64,000 bases of DNA, taken from an uncultured Flavobacteriaceae bacterium (GTDB taxonomy: Bacteria > Bacteroidota > Bacteroidia > Flavobacteriales > Flavobacteriaceae). The notes under the pieces were generated by a model, which saw only the letters and a list, made by a program, of their open reading frames with translations, had not been told where the DNA came from and ran no database searches. Below, one piece after another: positions 16,500 to 25,886 of this stretch. Position numbers and translations under genes: made by a program. Location of the stretch: NCBI GenBank assembly GCA_947503005.1, contig CANNCA010000005.1, forward strand, positions 1-64,000. The letters are read 5' to 3'. Numbering within the stretch: the first letter of the stretch is position 1; the number at the start of each line of letters is the position of its first letter.

Positions 16500-17301
16500 T
16501 CAAATTAGATGTTGCTTGATATAATGGGCAACCCCGTCCTCGGTGTTTTTCAATGTGATATGATTGGCTATCGCCTTTACTTCTTCTCTTGCGTTACCAA
16601 CGGCAACCCCAATACCAGAGTATTGTAACATTTCTATATCATTGTAATTGTCCCCGAAGGAAATTATATCGGCCAACGATTCATTCAAAGTCAATAATAG
16701 CTTGATGGCGGACAATTTTGAAACGGATTTCGGCGCAAGTTCGATCAAAGTATCATTTGAGCGATAGACTTGAAGCGCCTGACCAAGTTGATTTTGTAAT
16801 ATTGGAAAGATAGCGTCCGATGAACTTTTCGTGCCCATCAACATTACTTTATGGGGGCTGATGTTGCGATTGTACCAATCGGCCAAGGTGTCTTCCGTAT
16901 CTCTAAAGGTGGGTTCGGTTTTGGTATAGTTGATTTCTTTTTGAACACGTTCTGAAGTTTCTTCGACACACCATTCGCGATTGTGGTACAATCCTAATTT
17001 GATTTTGTGTCTTTCAGCAAGCTTATAAATCTCATTCATGGCATCAAAATTGATTGTGGTCGATGCAATTTCTTTTTTTACCATCTAGTACCAAAGCACC
17101 ATTATAGCAAATGATGGGTTGATTTGTAATTCCCAAATCCTTTTGTAGGTAATACATGCCCTGCGGCATACGGGCGGATACCAAAATTACTTTCAGGTGT
17201 TTTTTGATTCTACCGATTTCTGAAATAGTAAAATCAGACACATCACTTTTGGTAGAAAGCAATGTTCCATCTAAATCTGAGCAGAGTATTTTAAAAACCA
17301 T
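16500..17301 (-). pseudogene. Cof-type HAD-IIB phosphatase, split by a +1 frameshift
   Basis: The N-terminal part (17301 to 17044) carries the HAD motif I DLDGTLL and ends at ICYNGALVLDGKK followed by an out-of-frame tail. The rest (from about 17084 to 16500) resumes with KKEIASTTINFDAMNEIY and contains motif IV FGDNYNDIEML and GIGVAVGNA. The join lies in a run of seven A residues (minus strand, + strand 17073-17079); six would restore one reading frame of about 266 residues, the normal family length. A genuine disruption, homopolymer phase variation, transcriptional slippage or a sequencing error are all possible. An intact protein would hydrolyse sugar phosphates, flavin or pyridoxal phosphates. 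Confidence 0.88.
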
Positions 17302-17401
17302 AGAAATGAGAGAAATTCTTTTGAATCGAAGCTTGGTCTGAAAAAGGTTAAACGCAAAGGTCGTGAAGAATAGTTATTTCCCAGAATCTAATAAACGAAA
17401 G

Positions 17402-19600
17402 TTAGATATTCAACCAATACGTCAGCTTCAAATTGATCGACCTGTTCTTTGGCTGAAAACTGTTCACGAAGTAGTTATCATTATAAACGATGAACAAATC
17501 GGACAGTGGAGCAAATCGCCATTGTAATCTAGAATTGAAACCAAGGTTGTCACGTTGGTTACTATATTGAATCAGAGTGGACCAGAAAATAGATTTGCTG
17601 AAGGTAATATCGATTTTTGGGCTGATCAACCAGATATTAGCGCTGGGGTAGGGGTCAGGTAAGTGAATTTGGTCGTAGTTGAAAAGTAGTGAAATAAATG
17701 CTTTGGGCTGAAAACGCATGGTCATAGCACCTTCTACCGAGAATCGGTCTCCATTGAAAAACCGACCAACGGATGATTGCATATCATAGGAAAAAAGTTT
17801 TCGTTGATCTGATTGATAACTCAACTCGACACTATTATAATGATAACCTTGTTCACCGGGAAGTTCGATGGCCCCATCCGTGCTCGTAGGATCAAATGGG
17901 TCAAATAAGAACGTGTAACTATTGGTATACTCGAACCTTGCTTGCGACTGGTTGCTGAATTGCACTTCGTAACGGGTTTGAATATCGTAATCGGTATTCA
18001 AGAAATCTTTACTAGGACTCCATCTAACATTCGGAAAAAATTGAAAAGAATGGTTCTGAACAATACCTTTTTTTGGCCAAAATACCCGCTCAACGTTAAT
18101 AATGGTTTTAAAAATATCGGTTCTTCGTACAAACCCTAAATCCGACCTAAAATCATCATCGATGAAAGTACCTTTGGCAAAAACATTGAATTTTCGAGTG
18201 TTATAACGTATGGTAGCACCTGAAGCCAAATTGCCAATATTGTCGCCAGGTTGAAATGACTTATGGGTAAAGAACTTACCATTCCAGGTATTGTCTTTCG
18301 AGGCCAGATTATAATCTACCCCAACGACACGGTTATATTCATCTTCAGGTGCTAAAAACTCATATTCTTTAAACGACTCTTTATTGATGAAGAACACGCC
18401 AATGTTGGATCTTGAAAAGACACGCTGTTGAAATGCCAACATGGTGTTATTGTTTGAAGGTATACGATTCTCTATGTCCTCAGCTGTTTGAATATTGAGA
18501 AAACCCACCCGAAGGTCTTTGGTCAATTTTCCGCTCAGACGCACCCCGCCGATAATCTTATTTTCAATGGTTTCACCTAATGTGTCCTCCGCGATACCAA
18601 TGCGTCGTGAGAAAAAGGGACTTACGTCGAAACCATCCCCAAAACTTGCAAAAAGATCATTGTTGTCTATAAAAAACTGTCGTTTTTCAGGTAAGTTTAC
18701 TTCAAATCGGGTCAGATTCGTGACTTGGTCATCTGCTTCTACTTGCGAAAAATCAGGATTAATGGTCACATCTAGATTCAATGTATTACCTATGGATATT
18801 TTTGAGTCGCCACCAAATTTGAGGGTGTTGAGACTCTCTTCGGTTTCATAATTCTTTTGTGATAGTCCATTGATGTACGGAATCAATGCTAAAGGTGTTC
18901 TTGATTGCCCAAGCGGTTTTTCAAAAACTATATCGCCCATGAATGCCAAGTTGTAAATAAGTTGGTTTTGTGGAACTCTGGTCCAACTACTTCGTTCGTT
19001 AGATTGGGTTTCAATGCGATAACTGTTGAACCGCCATTTTGTAGCACCCTCTTTAAATTTTAAGGACGTAAGTGGGATGATCATCTCCGCAGTAAAATAA
19101 TCGCCATGTATTTTTGCATCGCCCTTCCATTTGACATCCCAAGAAAGGTTGAAATCATCTCGGCTGGTTCCGCCATTTGCGATAAGTGCTTCACGTCTAA
19201 CTCCATACGGATTGATTCCGAACAAAAAAGCGTTGGTGCCATCATTGAAGGTGTCGAACACCAGCGAAAAGCTATCGCTTCCACTTCCCCTAAAATCACG
19301 TTTAAGCGATTGCGTGGCATAATTTCTTCCACTAGAATAGGCTTTTATTCCTATATAAATATTCTTGTCGTCATAAAGTAGTTTAATTTCAGATTGTTTT
19401 CTTGCCTGTATGGTATCCAATGGAAAATACTCCCAGAATTCGTCGGCACTTTCGGCCATTTCCCAAATGGGTTCATCAAGATTACCGTCTAGTTTTATGG
19501 TTTCTGAAATGAATTTTACCGTGACTGATTTGGTCTCTTTTTGAGCATTAAGAGGTAACGAAAGGCATAAAAATAGAAAAGCCCAAAAAGTTTTAATCAT
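17402..19600 (-). CDS. CBM9-like / DUF5916 outer-membrane protein, paralogue 1
   Basis: 732 residues, signal peptide ending LNAQ. The N-terminal third (about 25-230) has the family 9 carbohydrate-binding-like fold with LDGNLDEPIWEMAESADEF and LLYDDKNIYIGIKAY. The remainder is a beta-barrel-like DUF5916 region with INPDFSQVEADD, EKRQFFIDNNDLF and FSRRIGI, ending in strand-rich sequence with YWLNI. The architecture suggests an outer-membrane protein; the ligand is unknown. It is the last of three tandem copies in the same direction, separated by 113 bp from the next. Confidence 0.85.
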   Translation of the reverse strand: MIKTFWAFLFLCLSLPLNAQKETKSVTVKFISETIKLDGNLDEPIWEMAESADEFWEYFPLDTIQARKQSEIKLLYDDKNIYIGIKAYSSGRNYATQSLKRDFRGSGSDSFSLVFDTFNDGTNAFLFGINPYGVRREALIANGGTSRDDFNLSWDVKWKGDAKIHGDYFTAEMIIPLTSLKFKEGATKWRFNSYRIETQSNERSSWTRVPQNQLIYNLAFMGDIVFEKPLGQSRTPLALIPYINGLSQKNYETEESLNTLKFGGDSKISIGNTLNLDVTINPDFSQVEADDQVTNLTRFEVNLPEKRQFFIDNNDLFASFGDGFDVSPFFSRRIGIAEDTLGETIENKIIGGVRLSGKLTKDLRVGFLNIQTAEDIENRIPSNNNTMLAFQQRVFSRSNIGVFFINKESFKEYEFLAPEDEYNRVVGVDYNLASKDNTWNGKFFTHKSFQPGDNIGNLASGATIRYNTRKFNVFAKGTFIDDDFRSDLGFVRRTDIFKTIINVERVFWPKKGIVQNHSFQFFPNVRWSPSKDFLNTDYDIQTRYEVQFSNQSQARFEYTNSYTFLFDPFDPTSTDGAIELPGEQGYHYNSVELSYQSDQRKLFSYDMQSSVGRFFNGDRFSVEGAMTMRFQPKAFISLLFNYDQIHLPDPYPSANIWLISPKIDITFSKSIFWSTLIQYSNQRDNLGFNSRLQWRFAPLSDLFIVYNDNYFVNSFQPKNRSINLKLTYWLNI

Positions 19601-19713
19601 GGGTGGTGAATTAGCTTGGCTTACAAATTTAAAGGTTTACTCCGTTAAGTAAACCTTAAATTATGCGACTTGAAAAAACTATAAAGGTCGAATTACGTAT
19701 TTCAAAATAACCT

Positions 19714-21915
19714 CTAAATATTCAACCAATAGGTTAGCTTCAAGTTGATTGACCTATTTCGCGGTTGAAAACTGTTGACAAAGTAATTGTCATTGTATAC
19801 TATAAACAAATCAGAAAGAGGCGCAAAACGCCATTGCAGCCTTGAATTTATACCTAAGTTATCTCGTTGATTGCTATATTGAACTAAAGTAGACCAAAAC
19901 ACGGATTTGCTGAATGTGATGTCAATTTTCGGACTTACTAACCAAATATCTGCGCTAGGGTAGGGGTCTGGTAGTGAGATTTGATCATAGTTGAATAATA
20001 ATGAAATAAACACTTTAGGTTGAAATCGAAGTGTCAAACCTCCCTCAGCGGAAAATCGATTTCCGTTGAAAAAACGTCCCACCTCAGTTCCTAGTCCGTA
20101 AGCAAATACCTTTCTCTGGTCGGACTCATAACCGGCTTCGACACTGTTGTAATGATAGTTTTGGTTGCCTGGTATTGGAATTCCTCCGTCGGTGCCTGTG
20201 GGGTCAAATTCGTCAAATAAAAATGTAAAACTATTGGTCATGCCTACCCCAAGTTCGGAGGTGTCATTAAATTTGGCTTCCCATGAAGTTCTAAGGTCGT
20301 AATCGGTATTTTTGAAGTCATCTTCTAAGCTCCAAATGGCTACCGGAGAAAACCGAAAAGAATGTGTTTGAATATTTCCTTGCTCTGGCCAAAAAGCTCG
20401 CTCAAAGCTCGCTAAGCCTTTAAAAATTCCTGTCCGCCTTATAAAACCAAGGTCGGATGAAAAATCTTCATCGATGTAAACGCCTTTTCCGAAGAAGTTA
20501 TAATTTCTTGAATTATAGGAAAGTCTGGCGCCGCTAGAGAAATTACCGACGTTATCATCTGGCCGAAAAGATTTGTGCATATAGAATTTTCCCGTCCAAG
20601 TGTTGTCGTCAGACGCTAGGTTGTAATCGACTCCTAATAATCGATTGTATTCGTCTTCTCGTTCTACAAAATTATAGTCTTCAAATGATTGCTTGTTGAT
20701 AAAAAACATACCTACGTTCGACCTGGAAAACACCTTTTGTTGAATGGCCAACATTGTATTATTGTTTGAGGGAATTTCGTTTTCCAAGTCTTCATCGGTT
20801 TGAATATTCAAAAGGCCTACTCTAAGATTGTTGGACAATTTACCACTCAGACGAATGCCTCCAATAATTGAATTTTCTATAGAATTATCGGCTGTATCTC
20901 TTGCGATACCTATACGCCTTGAAAAAAACGGGTTTGCATCACGTGAATCTCCAAAACTTGAAAATAAATCACTGTTATCGATAAAAAATTGACGCTTTTC
21001 TGGTAGCCCGATTTCAAATCGCGTCAAATTAGTAACAATATCGTCAACTTCTACATTGGAAAAATCAGGATTGATTGTAACATCTAAATTTAAGCCAGTA
21101 CCAATAGCCACTTTGGCATCTCCTCCGAATTTAATATTGTTTAGTCCCTCATCGGTTTCAAAGTTCTTTTGTGAAATTGCATTCACATACGGTATTATGG
21201 CCAAGGGTGTTTTTGACTTTCCTAGGGGTTTTTCAAAAATCATATCACCCATAAAAGCAGTACCAAAGACTAATTGATTTTGAGGTATTTTAATCCATGT
21301 ACTAGTTTCATTCGATTGGGTATCAAACCGATAGCTGTTGAACCTCCACTTTTTGGTTCCTTCTTTGAACTTGAATGAGCTTAAAGGAATTACCATTTCG
21401 GCGGTATAGTAGTTATCATAGATTTTAGCATCCCCTTTCCATTTTACATCCCAAGAGGTTGTGAATCCGCTTCGTTGCGTTCCACCTCCTGATATTAATG
21501 CTTCCCGACGAACGCCATAGGGATTTGTTCCGAATAAAAAAGCATTTTGTCCATCGCTAAAGGTGTCGAACATCAAACTGATGTTATCACTTCCGCCAGC
21601 CCTGAAGTCCCGCTTTAATGATTGAATCGCGTAATCCCTTCCAGCAGCATCTACCGTAATGCCTACATACAGGTTCTTGTCATCATAGAACATTTTGATG
21701 TCTGATTGCTGACGAGCTTGAATGGAATCTAATGGGAAGTATTCCCAGAACTCACTTGCACTTTCAGCCTTCTCCCACATGGGTTCATCCAAGATGCCAT
21801 CTGGAATAATATTAGAGCCAGTGAGGTATTTTACAGTAAAGCTTTTGTAGTTATCTTGCCCGAAGGATAGGAAAGCACAAAGGAGCAAGGGGAGAACTGG
21901 TAGGGCTCTTATCAT
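19714..21915 (-). CDS. CBM9-like / DUF5916 outer-membrane protein, paralogue 2
   Basis: 733 residues, signal peptide ending SFGQ. Same order as its neighbours: CBM9-like domain with GILDEPMWEKAESASEF, then the DUF5916 barrel-like region with TINPDFSNVEVDD, EKRQFFIDNSDLFSSFGD and FFSRRIGIARDTADNS. The last 50 residues are nearly identical in protein to paralogue 1 while the codons differ widely. It sits between paralogues 1 and 3 with gaps of about 110 bp, each gap perhaps holding a promoter. Confidence 0.85.
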   Translation of the reverse strand: MIRALPVLPLLLCAFLSFGQDNYKSFTVKYLTGSNIIPDGILDEPMWEKAESASEFWEYFPLDSIQARQQSDIKMFYDDKNLYVGITVDAAGRDYAIQSLKRDFRAGGSDNISLMFDTFSDGQNAFLFGTNPYGVRREALISGGGTQRSGFTTSWDVKWKGDAKIYDNYYTAEMVIPLSSFKFKEGTKKWRFNSYRFDTQSNETSTWIKIPQNQLVFGTAFMGDMIFEKPLGKSKTPLAIIPYVNAISQKNFETDEGLNNIKFGGDAKVAIGTGLNLDVTINPDFSNVEVDDIVTNLTRFEIGLPEKRQFFIDNSDLFSSFGDSRDANPFFSRRIGIARDTADNSIENSIIGGIRLSGKLSNNLRVGLLNIQTDEDLENEIPSNNNTMLAIQQKVFSRSNVGMFFINKQSFEDYNFVEREDEYNRLLGVDYNLASDDNTWTGKFYMHKSFRPDDNVGNFSSGARLSYNSRNYNFFGKGVYIDEDFSSDLGFIRRTGIFKGLASFERAFWPEQGNIQTHSFRFSPVAIWSLEDDFKNTDYDLRTSWEAKFNDTSELGVGMTNSFTFLFDEFDPTGTDGGIPIPGNQNYHYNSVEAGYESDQRKVFAYGLGTEVGRFFNGNRFSAEGGLTLRFQPKVFISLLFNYDQISLPDPYPSADIWLVSPKIDITFSKSVFWSTLVQYSNQRDNLGINSRLQWRFAPLSDLFIVYNDNYFVNSFQPRNRSINLKLTYWLNI

Positions 21916-22022
21916 TAATTTTGAATTAGCTGGAATCGCAAATTTACCCCTTTACAACATTAAAAAAACCTAAATTTTTGTTATAAGTGTGGTTGAAAAA
22001 TAGATAAGAGAGCTTATTTAGT

Positions 22023-24215
22023 TTAGATATTCAACCAATAGGTAAACTTCAAATTGATTGACCGATAGCGCGGAGAAAATTGATTTACAAAATAGTTGTC
22101 ATTATATACAATGAAAAGGTCTGATAACGGAGCGAACCGCCACTGTAACCTTGAATTGATACCGAGGTTATCGCGTTGATTGCTATATTGAAGTATCGTG
22201 GTCCAGAATAGTGATTTACTAAAAGTGAATTCAAATCGGGGACTGACAAGCCATAAGTTTGCGCTTGAATAAGGTGCCGGAAGACTTAGTTTATCATAAT
22301 TCAGCGCGAGACTGATCAAGGCCTTGGGCTGTAACCTTAAATTGAATTGCCCCATAAACGAAAAACGATTACCATTGAAAAAACGCCCAACGGAAGTTTC
22401 CAACTCATAAGCAAAAACGTTGGCCCTGTTCGATTCGTACGCAGCTGTAATACTGTTGAAATGATAGCCTTGATTTCCGGGGAGTTCGACTGCACCGTCT
22501 GAATTGGTGGGATCGAAAGGATCGGTGAGAAAAATATACGAGTTTGTGAAGCCAATACCTCCCATAGATTGATCTTGTAGGTTCAGGTTCCAGTTGAGCA
22601 TGATGTCTCTATCTGTTTGCTTGAAATCTAGGCCTGGGCGCCATGTGATGATAGGAAAAAGTTCGAAACTATAATTATTGATAATTTTACTTTTAGGCCA
22701 AAAGACTGCCTCTGCCGAGGTCGCGGTCTTAAAAATATCTGTCCTTGGGACGAAACCTAAATCAGACCGAAATTCCTCTCCGATAAAGGCCATATCGTGG
22801 AAAAAGTTGAAGTGTCTCGAATTTCTTCCCAGAAAGGCCCCTGAGGAAAAATTTCCTTCTTTATCATCCGGCTGAAATGATTTGTGCAGGTAGAACTTAC
22901 CGAACCACGAATTATCCTTACTCGATAAGTTATAATCCATGCCCGCTACACGATTATATTCATCTTCCCGTTCGATAAAATCATAATCACCAAAAGACTG
23001 TTTGTTAATCAAGAACATACTGATATTTGAGCGTGAGAATACTTTCTTTTGCAAAGCGAACATCATATTGTTGTTCGATGCGATTTCATTGACGACATCT
23101 TCATCAGTCTGAATGTTCAGGAAGCCTAGGCGCCAATCTTCGTTCAGCTTTCCGCTTAACCGCACTCCACCAATAATTCTATTTTCGATACTGTTGTCCG
23201 CCGTATCTCTGGCAATACCGATACGTCGGGAGAAAAAGGGATTAGCATCACGGCTGCCGCCAAAACTTCCGAATAGGTCGCTGTTATCGACAAAGAATTG
23301 TCGGCGTTCGGGCAAACCTATTTCAAAACGGGTAAGGTTGGTGATGATGTCATCGACCTCTACATTTGAAAAATCGGGATTAATTGTAACATCGAGGTTC
23401 ATTCCATTGCCTATGGAAACCTTGGCATCGCCACCAACCTTTAGGCGTGTATCACCTACATCGCCTTCAAAATCTTTTTCGGAAATGGTATTAATATAGG
23501 GTATAAGTGCAAGGGGGGTCCTCGATTTTCCCAATGGTTTTTCAAAGTGCATATCGCCCATAAATGCCAAACTAATGACCAGTTGGTTCTGTGGTACATT
23601 GTACCATACACTTCTTTCATTGCTCTGCATATCAAAACGGTAGCATTGAAAGCGCCATTTGGTTTCGCCCTCCTTGAATTTGAAAGAGGTTAGCGGTATT
23701 GCCAATTCTGCGGTATAGTAGCCTTCATACCTTTTTGATTCGCCTTTCCACTTTACGTCCCAAGCGGTGTTGAATCCGCGGAGATCCAGTCCGCCACCGG
23801 AAATCAATACCTCACGCTGTACTCCGTAAGGGTTTATGCCGAACATAAAGGCATTTGTGCCGTCATTGAAGGTATCAAACACCAAATTCACGTTGTCGTT
23901 ACCACTGGCCCTAAAATCACGTCGTAAAGATGGAATCACCCAATCATCGCCGATCGATTTTACCGTGATACCGATAAAAAGAGTTTCGTTATCGTAGACC
24001 ATTTTGATATCCGTCTGGTTTTCGGCGAGAATACTGTCAGAGGGAAAATATTGCTGAAAATCATGTGGGCCATCGGCATTTTTCCAAAAAGGTTCGTCAA
24101 GATTGCCGTCAAGAGTTACGGTTTCTGAAATTAGCTGAACTTTGAATGATTTGTCTGATTGGGAGAGCGATAGTACTGGTAACAAAAGGAGGAACCCCAG
24201 TAGAATTTTTGGCAT
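22023..24215 (-). CDS. CBM9-like / DUF5916 outer-membrane protein, paralogue 3
   Basis: 730 residues, signal peptide ending SLSQ. The most diverged of the three in the CBM9-like domain (LDGNLDEPFWKNADGPHDF, MVYDNETLFIGITVK), and its end differs slightly (YRSINLKFTYWLNI). It keeps ERRQFFVDNSDLFGSFGG and the FSRRIGIARDTADNS motif shared with paralogue 2. It is the most upstream gene of the array and probably the first transcribed. No TonB box or plug domain was seen, so these do not look like SusC-type receptors. Confidence 0.85.
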   Translation of the reverse strand: MPKILLGFLLLLPVLSLSQSDKSFKVQLISETVTLDGNLDEPFWKNADGPHDFQQYFPSDSILAENQTDIKMVYDNETLFIGITVKSIGDDWVIPSLRRDFRASGNDNVNLVFDTFNDGTNAFMFGINPYGVQREVLISGGGLDLRGFNTAWDVKWKGESKRYEGYYTAELAIPLTSFKFKEGETKWRFQCYRFDMQSNERSVWYNVPQNQLVISLAFMGDMHFEKPLGKSRTPLALIPYINTISEKDFEGDVGDTRLKVGGDAKVSIGNGMNLDVTINPDFSNVEVDDIITNLTRFEIGLPERRQFFVDNSDLFGSFGGSRDANPFFSRRIGIARDTADNSIENRIIGGVRLSGKLNEDWRLGFLNIQTDEDVVNEIASNNNMMFALQKKVFSRSNISMFLINKQSFGDYDFIEREDEYNRVAGMDYNLSSKDNSWFGKFYLHKSFQPDDKEGNFSSGAFLGRNSRHFNFFHDMAFIGEEFRSDLGFVPRTDIFKTATSAEAVFWPKSKIINNYSFELFPIITWRPGLDFKQTDRDIMLNWNLNLQDQSMGGIGFTNSYIFLTDPFDPTNSDGAVELPGNQGYHFNSITAAYESNRANVFAYELETSVGRFFNGNRFSFMGQFNLRLQPKALISLALNYDKLSLPAPYSSANLWLVSPRFEFTFSKSLFWTTILQYSNQRDNLGINSRLQWRFAPLSDLFIVYNDNYFVNQFSPRYRSINLKFTYWLNI

Positions 24216-24273
24216 GGTCTTGAATTAGCTCCACAAATTTATGGGTTTAGGATGTAATAGAAAACCTAAAACT

Positions 24274-24438
24274 TTAGCTCTTATTTTTAGGCTGCCTTTT
24301 GGCTTCTTTTAGACTTTTCATGAGCATCCACTCAATTTGCCCGTTGGTACTGCGAAATTCGTCAGCCGCCCATTTTTCAATTGCCTTGAGCATTTCTTCA
24401 TTCAATCGCAGTGCAAATGCCTTTTTTTTACTCATCAT
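24274..24438 (-). CDS. Ribbon-helix-helix (Arc/CopG-like) DNA-binding protein
   Basis: 54 residues from the ATG at 24438 (a second ATG follows immediately). The core KKKAFALRLNEEMLKAIEKW is a typical ribbon strand with alternating residues followed by helix A; the second helix has NGQIEWMLMKSLKEAK. Such proteins dimerise and bind short operator repeats. The start overlaps the stop of the membrane-protein gene (ATGAGTAA), giving translational coupling. It is the third gene of the SPFH operon and is the obvious candidate to bind the 11-bp-spaced boxes in front of that operon (inference). No toxin gene is adjacent, so a toxin-antitoxin role is unlikely. Confidence 0.85.
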   Translation of the reverse strand: MMSKKKAFALRLNEEMLKAIEKWAADEFRSTNGQIEWMLMKSLKEAKRQPKNKS

Positions 24439-24934
24439 ATGTTTTGAAATACCGCTCAATTACCTTTTGAGCGTCTTCTTCTTTTTGAGTGCCTATCAGT
24501 AATTTTTTACCGTTGTCGAATTCTAGTTGAATACCCTTGTTTCCTTTTACATTCAAGGCTCTGCCCTTTCCGAAAGACATGCGGTAACCCCATCCGCCAT
24601 ATTCCTTTATGGGATTATAGGTGCGAACATAACAATTTTTCAACGTACTCCAACGAATTGTCTTTTTTGACATGTTTATCGGTAAAAACTGATAGTGGAT
24701 GCCGATTTCGTCGATAGTCGTTATTAATCGGAACATATATATTAATGCCATGGAAAGTAGCAAAACTATGATAACTACTAGCTGACCCGTTGAGTCTTGC
24801 GCGGACACATTACCTACGGCCTCTTTCAAAATGTACCAATTGTAAACCAAATAAATCAAAAGGACTAACAGACTGAGGTTCATCAAATGAACCCACCATT
24901 GTGTAAAACGTTGTGTTTCGTTGAATACACGCAT
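24428..24934 (-). CDS. Small membrane protein with PH-like C-terminal domain, SPFH operon
   Basis: 168 residues from the ATG at 24934. Two hydrophobic helices (about 16-40 and 51-72) are followed by a beta-rich soluble part (WSTLKNCYVRTYNPIKEYGG, LEFDNGKKLLIGTQ) and a final helix, a layout resembling bacterial PH-like membrane proteins. The start is 2 bp after the stop of the SPFH gene and the end overlaps the RHH gene, so the three are coupled. Likely works with the SPFH protein in the cytoplasmic membrane; the exact role is unknown. Confidence 0.82.
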   Translation of the reverse strand: MRVFNETQRFTQWWVHLMNLSLLVLLIYLVYNWYILKEAVGNVSAQDSTGQLVVIIVLLLSMALIYMFRLITTIDEIGIHYQFLPINMSKKTIRWSTLKNCYVRTYNPIKEYGGWGYRMSFGKGRALNVKGNKGIQLEFDNGKKLLIGTQKEEDAQKVIERYFKTYDE

Positions 24935-24936
24935 TT

Positions 24937-25794
24937 TCAATGATTTAAGGTTCCTGTATTGACAATAGGTGACGCGTCCTTATCAGAACAAAGTATCACC
25001 ATCAAGTTGCTGACCATAGCAGCTTTACGCTCTTCGTCTAAATCTACTACTCCCTTTTTATTCAATTCTTCGAGAGCCATTTCGACCATACTTACCGCTC
25101 CCTCGACAATCTTGTGACGTGCTGCCACGATAGCGGTGGCCTGTTGTCGCTTCAGCATGGCGTTAGCAATTTCTTGGGCATAAGCCAAATAACCTATGCG
25201 CGCTTCAAGTACCTCTATGCCTGCCATGGACAAACGTTCTTGCACCTCTTTTTCTAATGCATCGCTCACATCGTTGACGCTAGAGCGCAAGGTGATATCT
25301 TCATCCAAGCCCTCATCCGCGAAATTATCATAGGGATACATACTCGCTAACTTTCGAACTGCGGCATCGGTCTGTACACGTACGAAATTCTGATAGTCGT
25401 CAACATCGAAAGCGGCCTTGTAGGTATCGGTCACCCGCCATACTAAAATGGTACTGATCATAACCGGGTTACCCAATTTGTCATTCACTTTTAAGCGTTC
25501 ACTATCAAAGTTACTTGCCCGAAGGGATATTTTTTTCATGCGGTATAACGGGTTCACCCAAAACAAGCCGTTTTTCTTTATGGTGCCAACATATTTACCG
25601 AAAAGTAAAAGCACTCTTGAGCTATTAGGGTTCACCAAAACAAAACCTGGGATAATTACAATCGCAACAATTATAATTGGAATAGCTAAAATGGGCACTT
25701 TTGTAAGCAAAAGAATTCCTAAAACTACTAACACCACGAAGAGCGCAAGTATGGTATAGCCGTTGGCTGGGTTCAGATCTTTTTCGTGTTTCAT
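24937..25794 (-). CDS. SPFH (stomatin/prohibitin/flotillin) domain membrane protein
   Basis: 285 residues. An N-terminal hydrophobic hairpin (about 11-55) precedes the Band 7/SPFH domain starting at FVLVNPNSSRVLLLFGKYVG and continuing through LVWRVTDTYKAAFDVDDY, VRVQTDAAVRKLASMYPYD and VLEARIGYLAYAQEIANAML, with a helical C-terminus. SPFH proteins form ring assemblies at the cytoplasmic face or in microdomains and often associate with proteases or membrane-stress systems. First gene of a three-gene coupled operon. Three TGATATCA-type boxes lie 17-46 bp upstream of its ATG. Confidence 0.9.
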   Translation of the reverse strand: MKHEKDLNPANGYTILALFVVLVVLGILLLTKVPILAIPIIIVAIVIIPGFVLVNPNSSRVLLLFGKYVGTIKKNGLFWVNPLYRMKKISLRASNFDSERLKVNDKLGNPVMISTILVWRVTDTYKAAFDVDDYQNFVRVQTDAAVRKLASMYPYDNFADEGLDEDITLRSSVNDVSDALEKEVQERLSMAGIEVLEARIGYLAYAQEIANAMLKRQQATAIVAARHKIVEGAVSMVEMALEELNKKGVVDLDEERKAAMVSNLMVILCSDKDASPIVNTGTLNH

Positions 25795-25810
25795 CTTTAG
25801 TTGATTTAAG

Positions 25811-25840
25811 TGATATCAAAATGATATCATAAATATATCA
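25811..25840. promoter_or_regulatory. Operator-like array: three 8-bp boxes at 11-bp pitch
   Basis: TGATATCA occurs at 25811-25818 and again at 25822-25829, each a perfect palindrome, and a degenerate ATATATCA occurs at 25833-25840. The starts are exactly 11 bp apart, about one helical turn, which suits cooperative binding of a small dimeric regulator along one face. The array lies just before the SPFH start codon in the probable core promoter. The RHH protein of the same operon is the likely binder (inference). Confidence 0.65.
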
Positions 25841-25886
25841 AAATAAAATTTATTAATCAAAATTTTTTTACGACTTCACTCGGATT

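Noticed and set aside
24274-24438. Toxin-antitoxin module involving the RHH protein
   Set aside because: The coupled neighbours are an SPFH protein and a 168-residue membrane protein; no toxin-sized or toxin-like gene is present.
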